A stretch of 16,928 nucleotides of DNA from Atopobiaceae bacterium UBA5363 (GCA_002407925.1 DHPN01000015.1:1-16928), one strand, 5' to 3'; shown: positions 1 through 6,386, counted from the first letter of the stretch. Made by a program: numbers and translations. The notes: a model not told the origin generated them from the sequence alone.

Positions 1-393
1 GTGCGTCAGCTCGTCGTAGCTAATGGGCCTAGGGCCAATGACGCTCATCTGTCCCAGCAGCACGTTCAGAAACTGCGGAAGCTCGTCGATGAAGGTGGCT
101 CTCAGCACCCTGCCAAGCGGCGTGATTCTGGGATCGTCGTTCACCCTATGCTCGGTCTGCCACTGGCGCAGCTGCTCCGAGCTCAAGTACTTCTCGACGT
201 TGTCAGCATCGGCAACCATGGTCCTAAACTTGAAGATGCTGAATGGCTTGCCGCACTTGCCTACGCGTGTCTGCACGTAGATGGGCGAATCCTTGGTGTC
301 TGCGGCAATGGAAACCGAGAGCACGGCGCAAGGAATGGCTCCCACCGCAATGATGCAACCGGAGATCGCTATATCAAACGCACGCTTTGCCAT
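1..393 (-). CDS. Bacterial sugar transferase (polyprenyl-phosphate glycosyl-1-phosphate transferase), 3' end cut by window edge
   Basis: The minus strand encodes 131 visible residues of a bacterial sugar transferase. Such membrane enzymes transfer a sugar-1-phosphate from a nucleotide sugar to undecaprenyl phosphate, the first step of capsule, exopolysaccharide or glycan assembly. Visible are the basic start MAKRAFD, a hydrophobic segment at about residues 8-30, the family motif FKFRTM, and DELPQFLNVLLGQMSVIGPRP near the window edge. The C-terminal part lies outside the window. The start is uncertain: ATG at 393 places the hydrophobic segment where short family members have it, but has no clear Shine-Dalgarno. 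The same frame stays open upstream to a GTG at 606 (another GTG at 582), so a longer protein of over 200 visible residues is possible. A hairpin with a T-run lies inside that upstream stretch, which argues for the shorter form. Confidence 0.85.
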   Translation of the reverse strand, partial: MAKRAFDIAISGCIIAVGAIPCAVLSVSIAADTKDSPIYVQTRVGKCGKPFSIFKFRTMVADADNVEKYLSSEQLRQWQTEHRVNDDPRITPLGRVLRATFIDELPQFLNVLLGQMSVIGPRPISYDELTH

Positions 394-533
394 GCGATAG
401 CTAAATGCCCTGACATCGAGCGACCTACTAGCACGGGCTAACCACCGAAAGCCCGGCCAAGGAGCTTCATTATGTGCTCTTAAGGGGATTATGCCTAGTG
501 CGGTGCCCAAATCTGGGCGCACCAGCCCGTCTG

Positions 534-563
534 AAAAGACGAGGACGTTTACGCCCTCGTCTT
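534..563 (-). terminator. Hairpin with T-run upstream of the sugar transferase
   Basis: AAGACGAGG (536-544) and CCTCGTCTT (555-563) form a perfect 9-bp inverted repeat with a 10-nt loop. Read on the minus strand it is followed by CTTTTC. It could be a weak intrinsic terminator of upstream minus-strand transcription or an attenuator ahead of the sugar transferase. The T-run is short, so this is tentative. Confidence 0.4.
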
Positions 564-606
564 GTAATGCGGTCTGTTCCACGACCCCTCCGGAGGTATT
601 TCTCAC

Positions 607-813
607 TACAGGCTAACCCTGATGTGTTGTTAATGATATAGCAAAGCAACCTCATACATGCCAAGGCGTCTACAGGTGCACCGTTCGTTCAGATGTCTGG
701 CAGCATTGTGGATGCGTTGGCTCTAGTGCAAGCGCAGCATCCTCGAGCTCGAGAATGCACTGCTGCTCGGGTATGCGATTGTCGGCCGTGCGGGTCGACC
801 CTTTTCGAGTATC
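607..813. other. Stretch without a supported gene; contains a 22-bp palindrome
   Basis: No reading frame here resembles a known protein. The minus strand has a short open stretch that reads RIPEQQCILELEDAALALE, which I cannot assign. A near-perfect palindrome at 737-758 is centred on CTCGAGCTCGAG with flanking GCAT/ATGC arms and one mismatched pair. Together with the broken genes to its right, this looks like a scarred, recombined region. Confidence 0.4.
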
Positions 814-1025
814 TCAGTCCCTCATGATAATTGAAATGCACGCGTGCATCGAGACGATAACCTCAGCGACTCCTATATCAACCGCTTTGTAGCCTAAAGT
901 TAAATGAGGGCGATCTTGGTTGTAATAGCATTCAATGAAGTCACTGGCACACTGTGCTCCTTTATCACTAGACAAAATTTCGACACGTCGCTCAAACCCC
1001 AAGGGGCTAACTTTGTCGTGCATCG
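814..1025 (-). pseudogene. IS3-like transposase, C-terminal remnant
   Basis: The minus-strand frame contains ASDFIECYYNQDRPHLTLGY, which matches the characteristic C-terminal end of IS3-family OrfB transposases, where a YN-x(2)-RPH-x-x-LGY pattern follows the DDE core. An upstream LLKSMHDK may correspond to the FFKSLK segment that precedes it. Only about 70 residues remain, against about 280 for an intact OrfB; the catalytic DDE residues are absent and there is no credible start. It abuts the hsdS remnant, as if an insertion followed by deletion disrupted that gene. The assignment rests mainly on the RPH-LGY signature. Confidence 0.5.
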
Positions 1026-1028
1026 ATT

Positions 1029-1345
1029 TCAACAATGGCAACCCAGAAGGAAATGATCAACATGGACAATAAAGAGTAGAGCTACGTCAAAAAGATAATC
1101 ATCAACCTTGTCGATTACTCCTGAAGCGCCGTAGTGGTCGTATGTCTTGGAGAGTTTCTCTCTTTCAGCTACTGAGACTGAAATATGTTCGATATCACGA
1201 TTAATAAGTTCATCCGACACCTTATCTACTCCCAGTGTTCTGGTGCCTCATACGGCACCTCGTTGGCAATGCAGAACGGCTCGCTCTCGCGCCTCTTCTT
1301 GTCCACCCGCTTCTCATAGGGAAGCCCATCGAAACCCAAATGCTG
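1029..1345 (-). pseudogene. hsdS: Type I restriction-modification specificity subunit (HsdS) remnant
   Basis: Two minus-strand pieces in different frames match typical HsdS wording. The first (1226-1345) reads LPYEKRVDKKRRESEPF and then EVPYEAPEHWE before a TAG; this is the inter-repeat linker that normally leads into a target recognition domain. The second (about 1029-1253) contains HYGASGVIDKVDDYLFD, the conserved YYGASGxID-x(2)-DxYLFD segment of a recognition domain. HsdS normally has over 400 residues and sets the DNA target of the HsdR/HsdM complex. Here the 5' part, the second domain and the helices between repeats are missing, and no hsdM or hsdR is visible. The gene is clearly dead. 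Confidence 0.65.
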
Positions 1346-1414
1346 CTAGTCCCAAGGAGATAGCAATCGAGGAAGTAGCTCATATGTAACCTTATACTCA
1401 TCGCACCTTTCCGA

Positions 1415-1459
1415 GAAAAAAGAAGCAGGCCAGATTCAGAAACTCATAGTCTGACCTGC
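1415..1459 (-). terminator. Terminator of the ancestral initiator tRNA gene
   Basis: On the minus strand a 10-bp stem (1450-1459 with 1425-1434, one G-T pair) is followed by a TTCTTTTTT run. It lies directly downstream of the tRNA 3' fragment at 1467-1514, so it is probably the original terminator of the tRNA gene, separated from it by insertion of the element. Confidence 0.75.
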
Positions 1460-1466
1460 CATTACA

Positions 1467-1514
1467 TTTGGTCGCGGGGGCTGGATTTGAACCAACAACC
1501 TCCGGGTTATGAGC
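1467..1514 (-). repeat. attL: 3' half of tRNA-fMet, direct repeat of 6387-6434
   Basis: This 48-bp stretch matches 6387-6434 in the intact initiator tRNA at 46 of 48 positions. The two differences fall in or next to the T-stem, and one turns a G-C pair into a G-U wobble. It covers the tRNA from the anticodon loop to the CCA end and lacks the 5' half. The standard reading is the host-side remnant left when a tyrosine integrase inserted an element at the tRNA 3' end. The distance between copies gives an element of 4,920 bp. Confidence 0.9.
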
Positions 1515-1650
1515 GAGTCAAGACGATTTGTCAAGGCTTTCCACGTAATCTACGTTTCAAAAAACACCTGGTCAGGCGTGGTTGGAGCATGTTTTTCCAA
1601 ACCACCCTTTCCAACGACTTTCCCCTGTTTCCAACCTTTCCGGCGTCGTG

Positions 1651-1671
1651 TTGGTGGCAATTTGGTGGCAA
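1651..1671 (+). repeat. Left integrase arm-type sites (two TTGGTGGCAA)
   Basis: TTGGTGGCAA occurs at 1651-1660 and 1662-1671, spaced 11 bp, about one helical turn. The same motif recurs at the opposite end (6302-6345). Paired short direct repeats near both att sites are the expected layout of arm sites for a tyrosine integrase; the binding role is inferred. Confidence 0.6.
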
Positions 1672-1714
1672 CCGGATCGCCTAAGGACGCGCGAAGGAAG
1701 GCAAGGACGATATC

Positions 1715-1905
1715 ATGGCAGAGCTGAGCTACACCACCCGAAGCATCAGGCAGCACGGGGCGAAGGACAACTGGGAGGTGACACTCTCCCACCGCAACCC
1801 TATGACCGGCGAGGTGTGCGCACTTCGGTGAAGACGGCACCATAAGCGTGACCCACGCCCTGGGCAACGGCGAAGGCGGCTCCTACCTGAAGGCGCCCGA
1901 GCCCG
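1715..1905 (+). pseudogene. int: Tyrosine integrase remnant with internal deletion
   Basis: An ATG at 1715, with AAGGA 7 nt upstream, opens a frame reading RSIRQHGAKDNWEVTLSHRN, the arm-binding N-terminus typical of actinobacterial phage and ICE integrases. It hits a TGA at 1829-1831. Immediately after, in another frame (from about 1833), comes DGTISVTHALGNGEGGSYLK, which resembles the start of the catalytic domain where integrases read DGTISVTHAL and then KTASS before the box I/II region. More than 100 residues between these pieces and all of the catalytic R-H-R-Y part are missing. The gene lies next to attL, as expected for the element's own integrase. It cannot be functional. Confidence 0.75.
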
Positions 1906-2083
1906 CCTCTTGTTCATGGTCGAGCAGTTCTAGGCCATACACGCGCCGCGAAGGCAAAATAGGCCGGTTATGGGCGTCTTTAGGCTCATCTATCGCTTCG
2001 AGCGCTGGCTCTTCCACGCCGTCTCACATTGGGTATGAATGGATGGAATACTTTAATCTACAGTGCATATCATATGGAAATAG

Positions 2084-2112
2084 TTACAATTTGTACCTGT
2101 TTCTACTATACT
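2084..2112 (+). promoter_or_regulatory. Promoter of abiEi-abiEii with palindromic operator candidate
   Basis: TTACAA (2084-2089) and TATACT (2107-2112) are separated by exactly 17 bp, a near-consensus housekeeping promoter. The ATG of abiEi is at 2121, so transcription would start at or within a few bases of the start codon, giving a leaderless mRNA. An 11-bp palindrome TACAATTTGTA (2085-2095) overlaps the -35 box. AbiEi antitoxins are known to repress their own promoter through inverted repeats; this palindrome is the best candidate site I see. Confidence 0.7.
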
Positions 2113-2120
2113 TCGTCTGT

Positions 2121-2876
2121 ATGAAGTTCAAGGAATACATAACATCGCACCAAGCGTTCACGACGAACGACCTCTACGCCATCGCGGCGAAGGAGACCGT
2201 GCGGACGCAACTGCGGCGCGCCCTCAAGGCAGGAGAGGTCGAGCGCGTGCGTCGCGGCACCTACGTGTCCAAGGTTGGCAAGTTTCTCGGCGAGTCCCCC
2301 GACCCGTTTCTCGTAACCAGAACCGTCGATTCCGAGGCCATCATCTCGTACCACTCGGCGCTCGTAGCCCACGGCGTCGCGCACAACGTCGGCTTCGAGT
2401 GCTCCTTCAGGTCCACGAAGGTGCGCTCGCCGTTCGAGTACGGAGGCGTTCGCTACGCCCCCTTCGATTTCGGCGACGACCCGCAGACGCAAACCATGCG
2501 CTCAAAGTCCTACGGCGCGGCCAGCATTACCACGCGCGAGCAGACGCTCGTCGACTGTCTGTCACACCCCGGAAGGGCCGGCGGTGTGGAGGAGGCTGTG
2601 CGCTCCTGTTCTGCCTTTCCCTACCTCAACGTGGAGGATCTACTCGAAATCATCGGTCGCGCACCTGCCGCCGTCGTCGCCCGGACAGGCTGGCTCCTCG
2701 AGACGAAGCGGGACGACTGGAGCATAGCCGACGAGGCGCTCGCGGCGCTCGAGGGGAGGCTCGGTCACGGTCCATCCAAGTTGGATCCGAAATCACGGGA
2801 AAACAGGGGCTGGAGCCGCCGCTGGAAGTTGTACCTGCCAGAAAGCGAGGAGGAGGTTCTGTCATGGACGTCATGA
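2121..2876 (+). CDS. abiEi: AbiEi-family antitoxin / autorepressor (type IV toxin-antitoxin)
   Basis: This encodes a 251-residue protein. The N-terminus (about 1-55) looks like a winged helix: FTTNDLYAIA, TVRTQLRRALKAGEVERVRRGTY. The rest (YHSALVAHGV, ITTREQTLVDCLSHPGRAGG) matches the C-terminal antitoxin domain of AbiEi proteins, including the conserved TREQTLVD-x(5)-P-x-x-GG segment. In known systems AbiEi neutralises the AbiEii toxin without stable contact and represses the operon. ATG 2121 was chosen because the conserved domain starts there and the promoter lies just upstream. The frame stays open further upstream to 1848, but that part is integrase debris. The stop overlaps the toxin start by 13 bp, indicating translational coupling. 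It appears intact. Confidence 0.88.
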   Translation: MKFKEYITSHQAFTTNDLYAIAAKETVRTQLRRALKAGEVERVRRGTYVSKVGKFLGESPDPFLVTRTVDSEAIISYHSALVAHGVAHNVGFECSFRSTKVRSPFEYGGVRYAPFDFGDDPQTQTMRSKSYGAASITTREQTLVDCLSHPGRAGGVEEAVRSCSAFPYLNVEDLLEIIGRAPAAVVARTGWLLETKRDDWSIADEALAALEGRLGHGPSKLDPKSRENRGWSRRWKLYLPESEEEVLSWTS

Positions 2877-3793
2877 GCACTAGCGAATTCGAGCCGAGAA
2901 CCGTGGACAAGGTCGATCGCCTGCTCGACCTCCTAGACGAGATGGAGCGCCACCCTGCCCTCAAGGGCAAGCTGGCGCTCCACGGCGGCACCGCCATCAA
3001 CCTCTTCATGCTCGTCGTTCCAAGACTCTCGGTCGACATCGACGTCTCTTACATCGGGAGCGTCTCGCGCGAGGGGATGCTCGCCGACAGACCGCGCGTC
3101 GAGGCGGGCATAGAGGCCGTCGCCCGAGCCCTGGGCTATACGGTGGAGAAACATCCTGGCGGCCATGCCGGGCGTACCTTCCTCCTTCGCTACCGCGGCG
3201 ACTGGGGCGTCGACCACGTCAAGGTCGACTGCATCTACATGAACCGCTCCCCCATCATGCCGCCCGTGGTTCGCAAGACGCCGGTGAGGCCAGGCGCCAA
3301 GGTGCGTACGTTCGCGGACGCCGAGCTCGCTGCAGGCAAGGTGAAGGCGTTCTTCGACCGCGTGAAGGTCCGCGACCTCTACGACGTCTCAAACCTGAGG
3401 GGCGTCTACGAAGCGCTAGGACCCAACGAGCGGGAGAAGGCCCACCAGCTTGTCCTGTACTATGCCTCGCTCTCCGCATGCTTTCCAAAGCCGTTCGAGG
3501 GCAGGGAACGGCGCTTCTCAGACAGGAAGGCCGAACTGGAGGACCAGCTATACCCCATGCTTCGCTCGTCAACCGAGCGTCCGACGCTCGCTGCCCTCAT
3601 GCAGGACGCCGAGCGCTTCATAACAGACTGGGTCCTTCCCAAGACGGACGGAGAGCGCGAGTACCTTGAACGACTGGCGGACGGGGACTACAGACCGGAG
3701 CTCGTCTTCCAGAACGAGTCAATGGTCAATGCCGCGGCCGTCAACCCCGAAGCGCTCTGGAAGCTCGAGAACCTCAGGAAGATGCACCGATAG
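2864..3793 (+). CDS. abiEii: AbiEii/AbiGii-family nucleotidyltransferase toxin
   Basis: This encodes 309 residues of the DNA polymerase-beta-like nucleotidyltransferase fold. LALHGGTAINLFML (about 37-50) supplies the GG-T motif and RLSVDIDVSY (54-63) the metal-binding D-x-D. HVKVDCIYMNR is the likely third acidic strand, and KAFFDRVKVRDLYDV is the conserved C-terminal RD-x-YD signature. Studied AbiEii-type toxins (MenT) add nucleotides to tRNA acceptor stems and block translation; whether that holds here is inferred. The start is ATG 2864, with AGGAGG 7 nt upstream inside the antitoxin gene. Length and motifs are intact, so it should be active when unopposed. In an element whose other genes are broken, it would explain retention by addiction and could also defend against phage. 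Confidence 0.88.
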   Translation: MDVMSTSEFEPRTVDKVDRLLDLLDEMERHPALKGKLALHGGTAINLFMLVVPRLSVDIDVSYIGSVSREGMLADRPRVEAGIEAVARALGYTVEKHPGGHAGRTFLLRYRGDWGVDHVKVDCIYMNRSPIMPPVVRKTPVRPGAKVRTFADAELAAGKVKAFFDRVKVRDLYDVSNLRGVYEALGPNEREKAHQLVLYYASLSACFPKPFEGRERRFSDRKAELEDQLYPMLRSSTERPTLAALMQDAERFITDWVLPKTDGEREYLERLADGDYRPELVFQNESMVNAAAVNPEALWKLENLRKMHR

Positions 3794-3854
3794 AACGTTC
3801 TGCTCTGAGAGACCTCCGGTCGACGCATTGGGGCCGTATCAGAAGGTACCTAGC

Positions 3855-3892
3855 AAATACGAGCGGGGCCAAAAGGCTCCGCTCGTATTTTG
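3855..3892 (+). terminator. Rho-independent terminator of the abiE operon
   Basis: A strong hairpin pairs AAATACGAGCGG (3855-3866) with its complement ending at 3890, with a loop around AAAA, followed by TTTT. It lies 60 bp after the abiEii stop. The A-run on the 5' side lets it act in both directions. Confidence 0.88.
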
Positions 3893-4336
3893 ATGGCGAG
3901 AGCGGTTTCCCGAAAGCCCGCTGGAAGAACCAGATATGGCACTCTACCTGCTGATATATGGTCAATATGGTATAATTGGCCCATCCGACGGAGAGGTGGA
4001 GCCCACGCCCGATCCCCAGTTCAGAGAGTGTAAATAGGACCAGTTCATGCTGCTCCCTCCCGACATCTCGGAGTTCATGTACGAGAACTCCCTCGCCTGC
4101 GTCAGTGAGTGTCCTGCATCGTTTTTTCGGACACAACCTTCAGAGAACATGTTCTTGTATCGTGTTTTGCAACCGCGACCGAGGAGACGATGCGTTATGG
4201 ATTGCCCCAGCCCCAATCCCCAACTCGGAGACTATCAAAAACAGCCCCTCGACGCCGTCTGCCAGGCGACCGGTCCGCTGGCCTCCAGCGTCCACTCTGT
4301 CACAGAGTCGCGGCTCCTCTTCCTCTAGGGGCTGCG
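3893..4336 (+). pseudogene. Transposase-like N-terminal remnant and unassigned sequence
   Basis: From ATG 3936 a frame reads LLIYGQYGIIGPSDGEVEPT, then FRECK, a TAG at 4032-4034, DQF and MLLPPDISEFMYENSLA (from 4047). The last segment resembles the N-terminus of IS1182-type transposases (x-MLLPP-x(3)-E-x-IPEDHLVR), so a dead transposase 5' end is likely but not certain. The reading breaks down after about 4110. From there to the relaxase I see no credible gene, only a short inverted repeat GTGTCC/GGACAC (around 4109-4134). A TATAAT-like box occurs at about 3970. Confidence 0.35.
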
Positions 4337-4903
4337 ATGCCGATCCTGAAGCCGATATCCGGGCACACATCCTGCACCGAAGTCTACAAATACCTCACCA
4401 AGAACGGCAGGGTGTTGGCGCGCGACTTCCTCAACATCGACGCGCCGGAGGAGGAAAGCTTCGACTGAGTGGCCGTCATGGACGAGACCCGCCGCGCCTA
4501 CCGGAACGACACGCCCTGTGGCGACAGGCCCGCACGGACCTACAAGCACTACGTGATCTCACCCGACCCCGGCGACGCCGTCTCCCTCGACGGGCTGCGC
4601 GACCTCGCCGTCGCGTGGGCCAGGGATAACTTCCCCGACTACGAGGTGGCCATCGTCTACCACGACGACAACGCGAGCCGTATCCCACACGCGCACGTCA
4701 TCGTCAACAACACCAACCTCGCGACCGAGCGGAGGCTGCAGAACCCGGATCCGAGGGCGCTGAAGCACAACCTGCAGACGCTCGCGAAGGGCCGCGGCCT
4801 CAGCGATCTCGACACCCGGGAGAGGGAGCGGTTCGGCGGCCGCGCGTCCCACCGAGGGCGATGCAGCGTGTATCGTGCACAACCGACGGCTACAGAAGGG
4901 TGA
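4337..4903 (+). pseudogene. MobP-type (MobA/VirD2-like) relaxase, nonsense-broken and truncated
   Basis: ATG 4337 opens a frame MPILKPISGHTSCTEVYKYL that ends FD at a TGA (4466-4468), continues in the same frame as VAVMDETRRAYRNDTPCG, and runs to a second TGA at 4901-4903. YKHYVISPDPGD and the HxH-type motif RIPHAHVIVNN identify the relaxase/mobilisation family, whose members nick oriT and lead plasmid or ICE transfer. The early TGA probably replaces a TGG (W). Total length is about 188 codons against 400 or more in the family. Around 4850 the reading may shift frame (TEGDAACIVHNRRLQKGD follows in another frame). No oriT or MobC is evident. It cannot make a functional protein. Confidence 0.8.
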
Positions 4904-5127
4904 CACTTGGCGGGAGATATCGCCACCTGGCGTCCCCCGACCTTGCCAACGCCGCGCTCACCGTCGCCACCAGCCGCTTCCACGCCCGCACACCAAACCC
5001 CGTCAAATGCAGCAGCGGGGGCGGCTCCGTCGCCCCCGCCAAACGCAAAGCGGCCAGGCCGGCATTGCACCACACTCATACACGAGCCCCATAGCAAGCG
5101 GGGAAGAGCGCCGGTCTATGTGTCGAG
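4904..5127 (+). other. Probable relaxase 3' debris, no intact gene
   Basis: The high-GC composition matches the relaxase remnant, but no frame reads like a conserved protein. Short stretches such as the 4907-5194 frame are rich in Pro, Ala and Arg and look like read-through of coding debris. I would treat it as the eroded 3' part of the mobilisation gene. Confidence 0.4.
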
Positions 5128-5184
5128 AACTTCGGAGACAGATTCCGAAGTTTCTTCCGTAGTTACCTCCGAAGTTCCGAAGTT
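5128..5184 (+). repeat. CCGAAGTT repeat cluster (iteron-like)
   Basis: Four direct copies of CCGAAGTT lie at 5145-5152, 5157-5164 (one mismatch, CCGTAGTT), 5169-5176 and 5177-5184, with starts spaced 12, 12 and 8 bp. An inverted copy, AACTTCGG, is at 5128-5135. Such clusters can be replication iterons, operator arrays or oriT-adjacent sites. Here they sit between a relaxase remnant and an AlbA-domain fragment. Function is unknown. Confidence 0.6.
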
Positions 5185-5190
5185 ACTAGG

Positions 5191-5438
5191 ATGAGTCCAG
5201 CCATGATTGGGGACCAAATGGAAGAGAGGCACTGGAAGCCGCCCTGAGGGCAGGTGAGGGCGCGCAGGTGGAATTCAAGCGCTGCGGCTCACTGCCGGGC
5301 AACGACGTGTTCGAGACCATATGCTCGTTCGCCAACCACTTTGGCGGAAGCCTCTACCTGGGCGTAACGAACGAGGGCGAGCTGGAGGCGCAGGGATCGA
5401 CAAACCGCCGTCGGTACGTCCGCGCAACGGGCAAATAG
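5191..5438 (+). pseudogene. AlbA/Schlafen-domain protein, N-terminal fragment
   Basis: The frame from 5190 contains ALEAALRAGEGAQVEFKR, then ETICSFANHFGGSLYLGVTN. This is the start of an AlbA_2 (Schlafen-type, divergent AAA-like) domain, which normally reads E-x-VEFK ... I-CAFANT-x-GG-x-L-x-x-GV-x-D-x-G. Such proteins are often ATP-dependent regulators with a C-terminal winged helix, 400-600 residues long. Only about 60 conserved residues remain before the frame degrades and stops at 5436-5438. The 5' end is also damaged: the plausible start MSPAMIGDQMEER (ATG 5191) is in a different frame from the conserved part, so one base has been lost or gained near 5223. Confidence 0.7.
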
Positions 5439-5455
5439 AGAGTGAGCATCATAGG

Positions 5456-5847
5456 ATGGAAGATGCGAGCTTCGAAGTGGAGATATCGTGCGATGATGAC
5501 GGCTACGTGCTTCTCCAATGTCCTCATGCGGCCTCACGGCCGATAGTTTCTTGACAGATGACATTGTCGATCTCGCCATGGCCAAGACGAAGAACTGGGC
5601 TATGAGCCAGATAGACGCCGAGCTGAAGGAGCTGAGCAGAAAGTCCAAACACTCAGGCGGTCTCATCTCGTTCGATTACAAGTCTAGCCACATGGATGAG
5701 CTAGAACTTCCCATCATGCCAACGATAGACTCCTTGGCCCCTGCGACATGCCATGACTGCGGCCGGACCGCAAAAGTCTCTCCCCTGCTAACCATGTCGG
5801 TATATATCTGCCCCTTCTGCGGAATAGGACAATTCAATGGACAATGA
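5456..5847 (+). pseudogene. Zinc-ribbon protein with frameshift
   Basis: ATG 5456 starts MEDASFEVEISCDDDGY and VLLQCPH, then breaks. The sequence continues in another frame from about 5527 as CGLTADSFLTDDIVDLAMAK and ends at TGA 5845. Joined, the product would be about 130 residues with one knuckle at the front (CPHCG, restored by the frame change) and another at the back (CHDC ... CPFC), a two-ended zinc ribbon. The middle is mixed acidic/basic and probably helical. I do not know a function; such small zinc ribbons are common cargo of coriobacterial mobile elements. The break at about 5525 is not at a slippery heptamer, so mutation is more likely than programmed shifting. Confidence 0.6.
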
Positions 5848-6209
5848 CAATACGACGCTGAAAATGCTGCTATATGAGTTCAACGATGAGGCAAGCATGT
5901 TCTTACACACCAACATATCTGGATCTCAACGATGCGTCAGCAAGATTCTTGGCGTACATTAAGGGCAAAGAGGTCATTAAGTCGTTTCTGGCAGATTGCG
6001 TGCAAAACCATCTACCAGCAGACTTCGATACAGAAGCCGAAATCGATGAAGTTACCAAAGATATAGGCACGATCTTTGGCAACTTCGCGCACGACTACAA
6101 AGGCGAGACGGCAGAGGTCTATCTAATCATCAAGAACATTACCGACCGCAGTATGTGGTCGAGTGGAACGACTCCGGATTCACTGCAAACGTGGCAACAT
6201 GTGAGATAG
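5838..6209 (+). pseudogene. Unknown conserved-looking protein, frameshifted
   Basis: ATG 5838 overlaps the zinc-ribbon stop by 10 bp and reads LKMLLYEFNDEASMFL, stopping at about 5962. The neighbouring frame carries the rest: YLDLNDASARFLAYIKGKEV, FDTEAEIDEVTKDIGTIFGN, KGETAEVYLIIKNITDR, ending at 6209. Joined, this would be a mostly helical acidic protein of about 120 residues with no motif I recognise. A third frame near the end reads PQYVVEWNDSGFTANVATCE to a TAA, so there may be a second frameshift. The overlap suggests that this and the zinc-ribbon gene were once one operon. No function proposed. Confidence 0.45.
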
Positions 6210-6301
6210 GGAAATAAACAAACAGAAGAAGAGATATACGCTCGCGGGGTGGCGATACCAACTTTCGTTTTCACGCGGTTTTTGACTTGCCAGAAAAATT
6301 T

Positions 6302-6345
6302 TTGGTGGTCAAATGGTGATCGCGATGGTGGCCAAGTGGTGGCAG
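6302..6345 (+). repeat. Right integrase arm-type sites (four TGGTGR motifs)
   Basis: TGGTGG/TGGTGA starts at 6303, 6314, 6326 and 6337, spaced 11, 12 and 11 bp. The flanks (TTGGTGGTCAA, TGGTGGCCAA, TGGTGGCAG) resemble the left-end sites at 1651-1671. Positioned just inside attR, these look like the second set of integrase or excisionase arm sites. Confidence 0.6.
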
Positions 6346-6381
6346 AAAAAATCCCCGACCCGTTTCTGCAGGTCAGGGATT
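6346..6381 (-). terminator. Present terminator of the initiator tRNA gene
   Basis: On the minus strand an 11-bp stem AATCCCTGACC (6371-6381) with its partner at 6350-6360 (one G-T pair) is followed by six T. It begins 7 nt after the CCA end of the tRNA. It differs in sequence from the terminator at 1415-1459, so it came with the inserted element. Confidence 0.85.
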
Positions 6382-6386
6382 GTGTT

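Noticed and set aside
1..441. 146-codon plus-strand open frame at the left edge
   Set aside because: It is antisense to the sugar transferase, whose minus-strand frame carries clear family motifs; the plus-strand product has none.
3774..4136. 120-codon minus-strand open frame
   Set aside because: It runs through the abiE terminator and the transposase-like remnant on the other strand and shows no conserved content.
4466..4468. Relaxase TGA as a possible selenocysteine codon
   Set aside because: Relaxases have no selenocysteine at this point, no SECIS-like hairpin stands out just after it, and the gene is truncated anyway.
5128..5184. Short repeat cluster as a CRISPR array
   Set aside because: Units are 8 bp with 0-4 bp between them, far too short for repeats and spacers, and no cas genes are visible.
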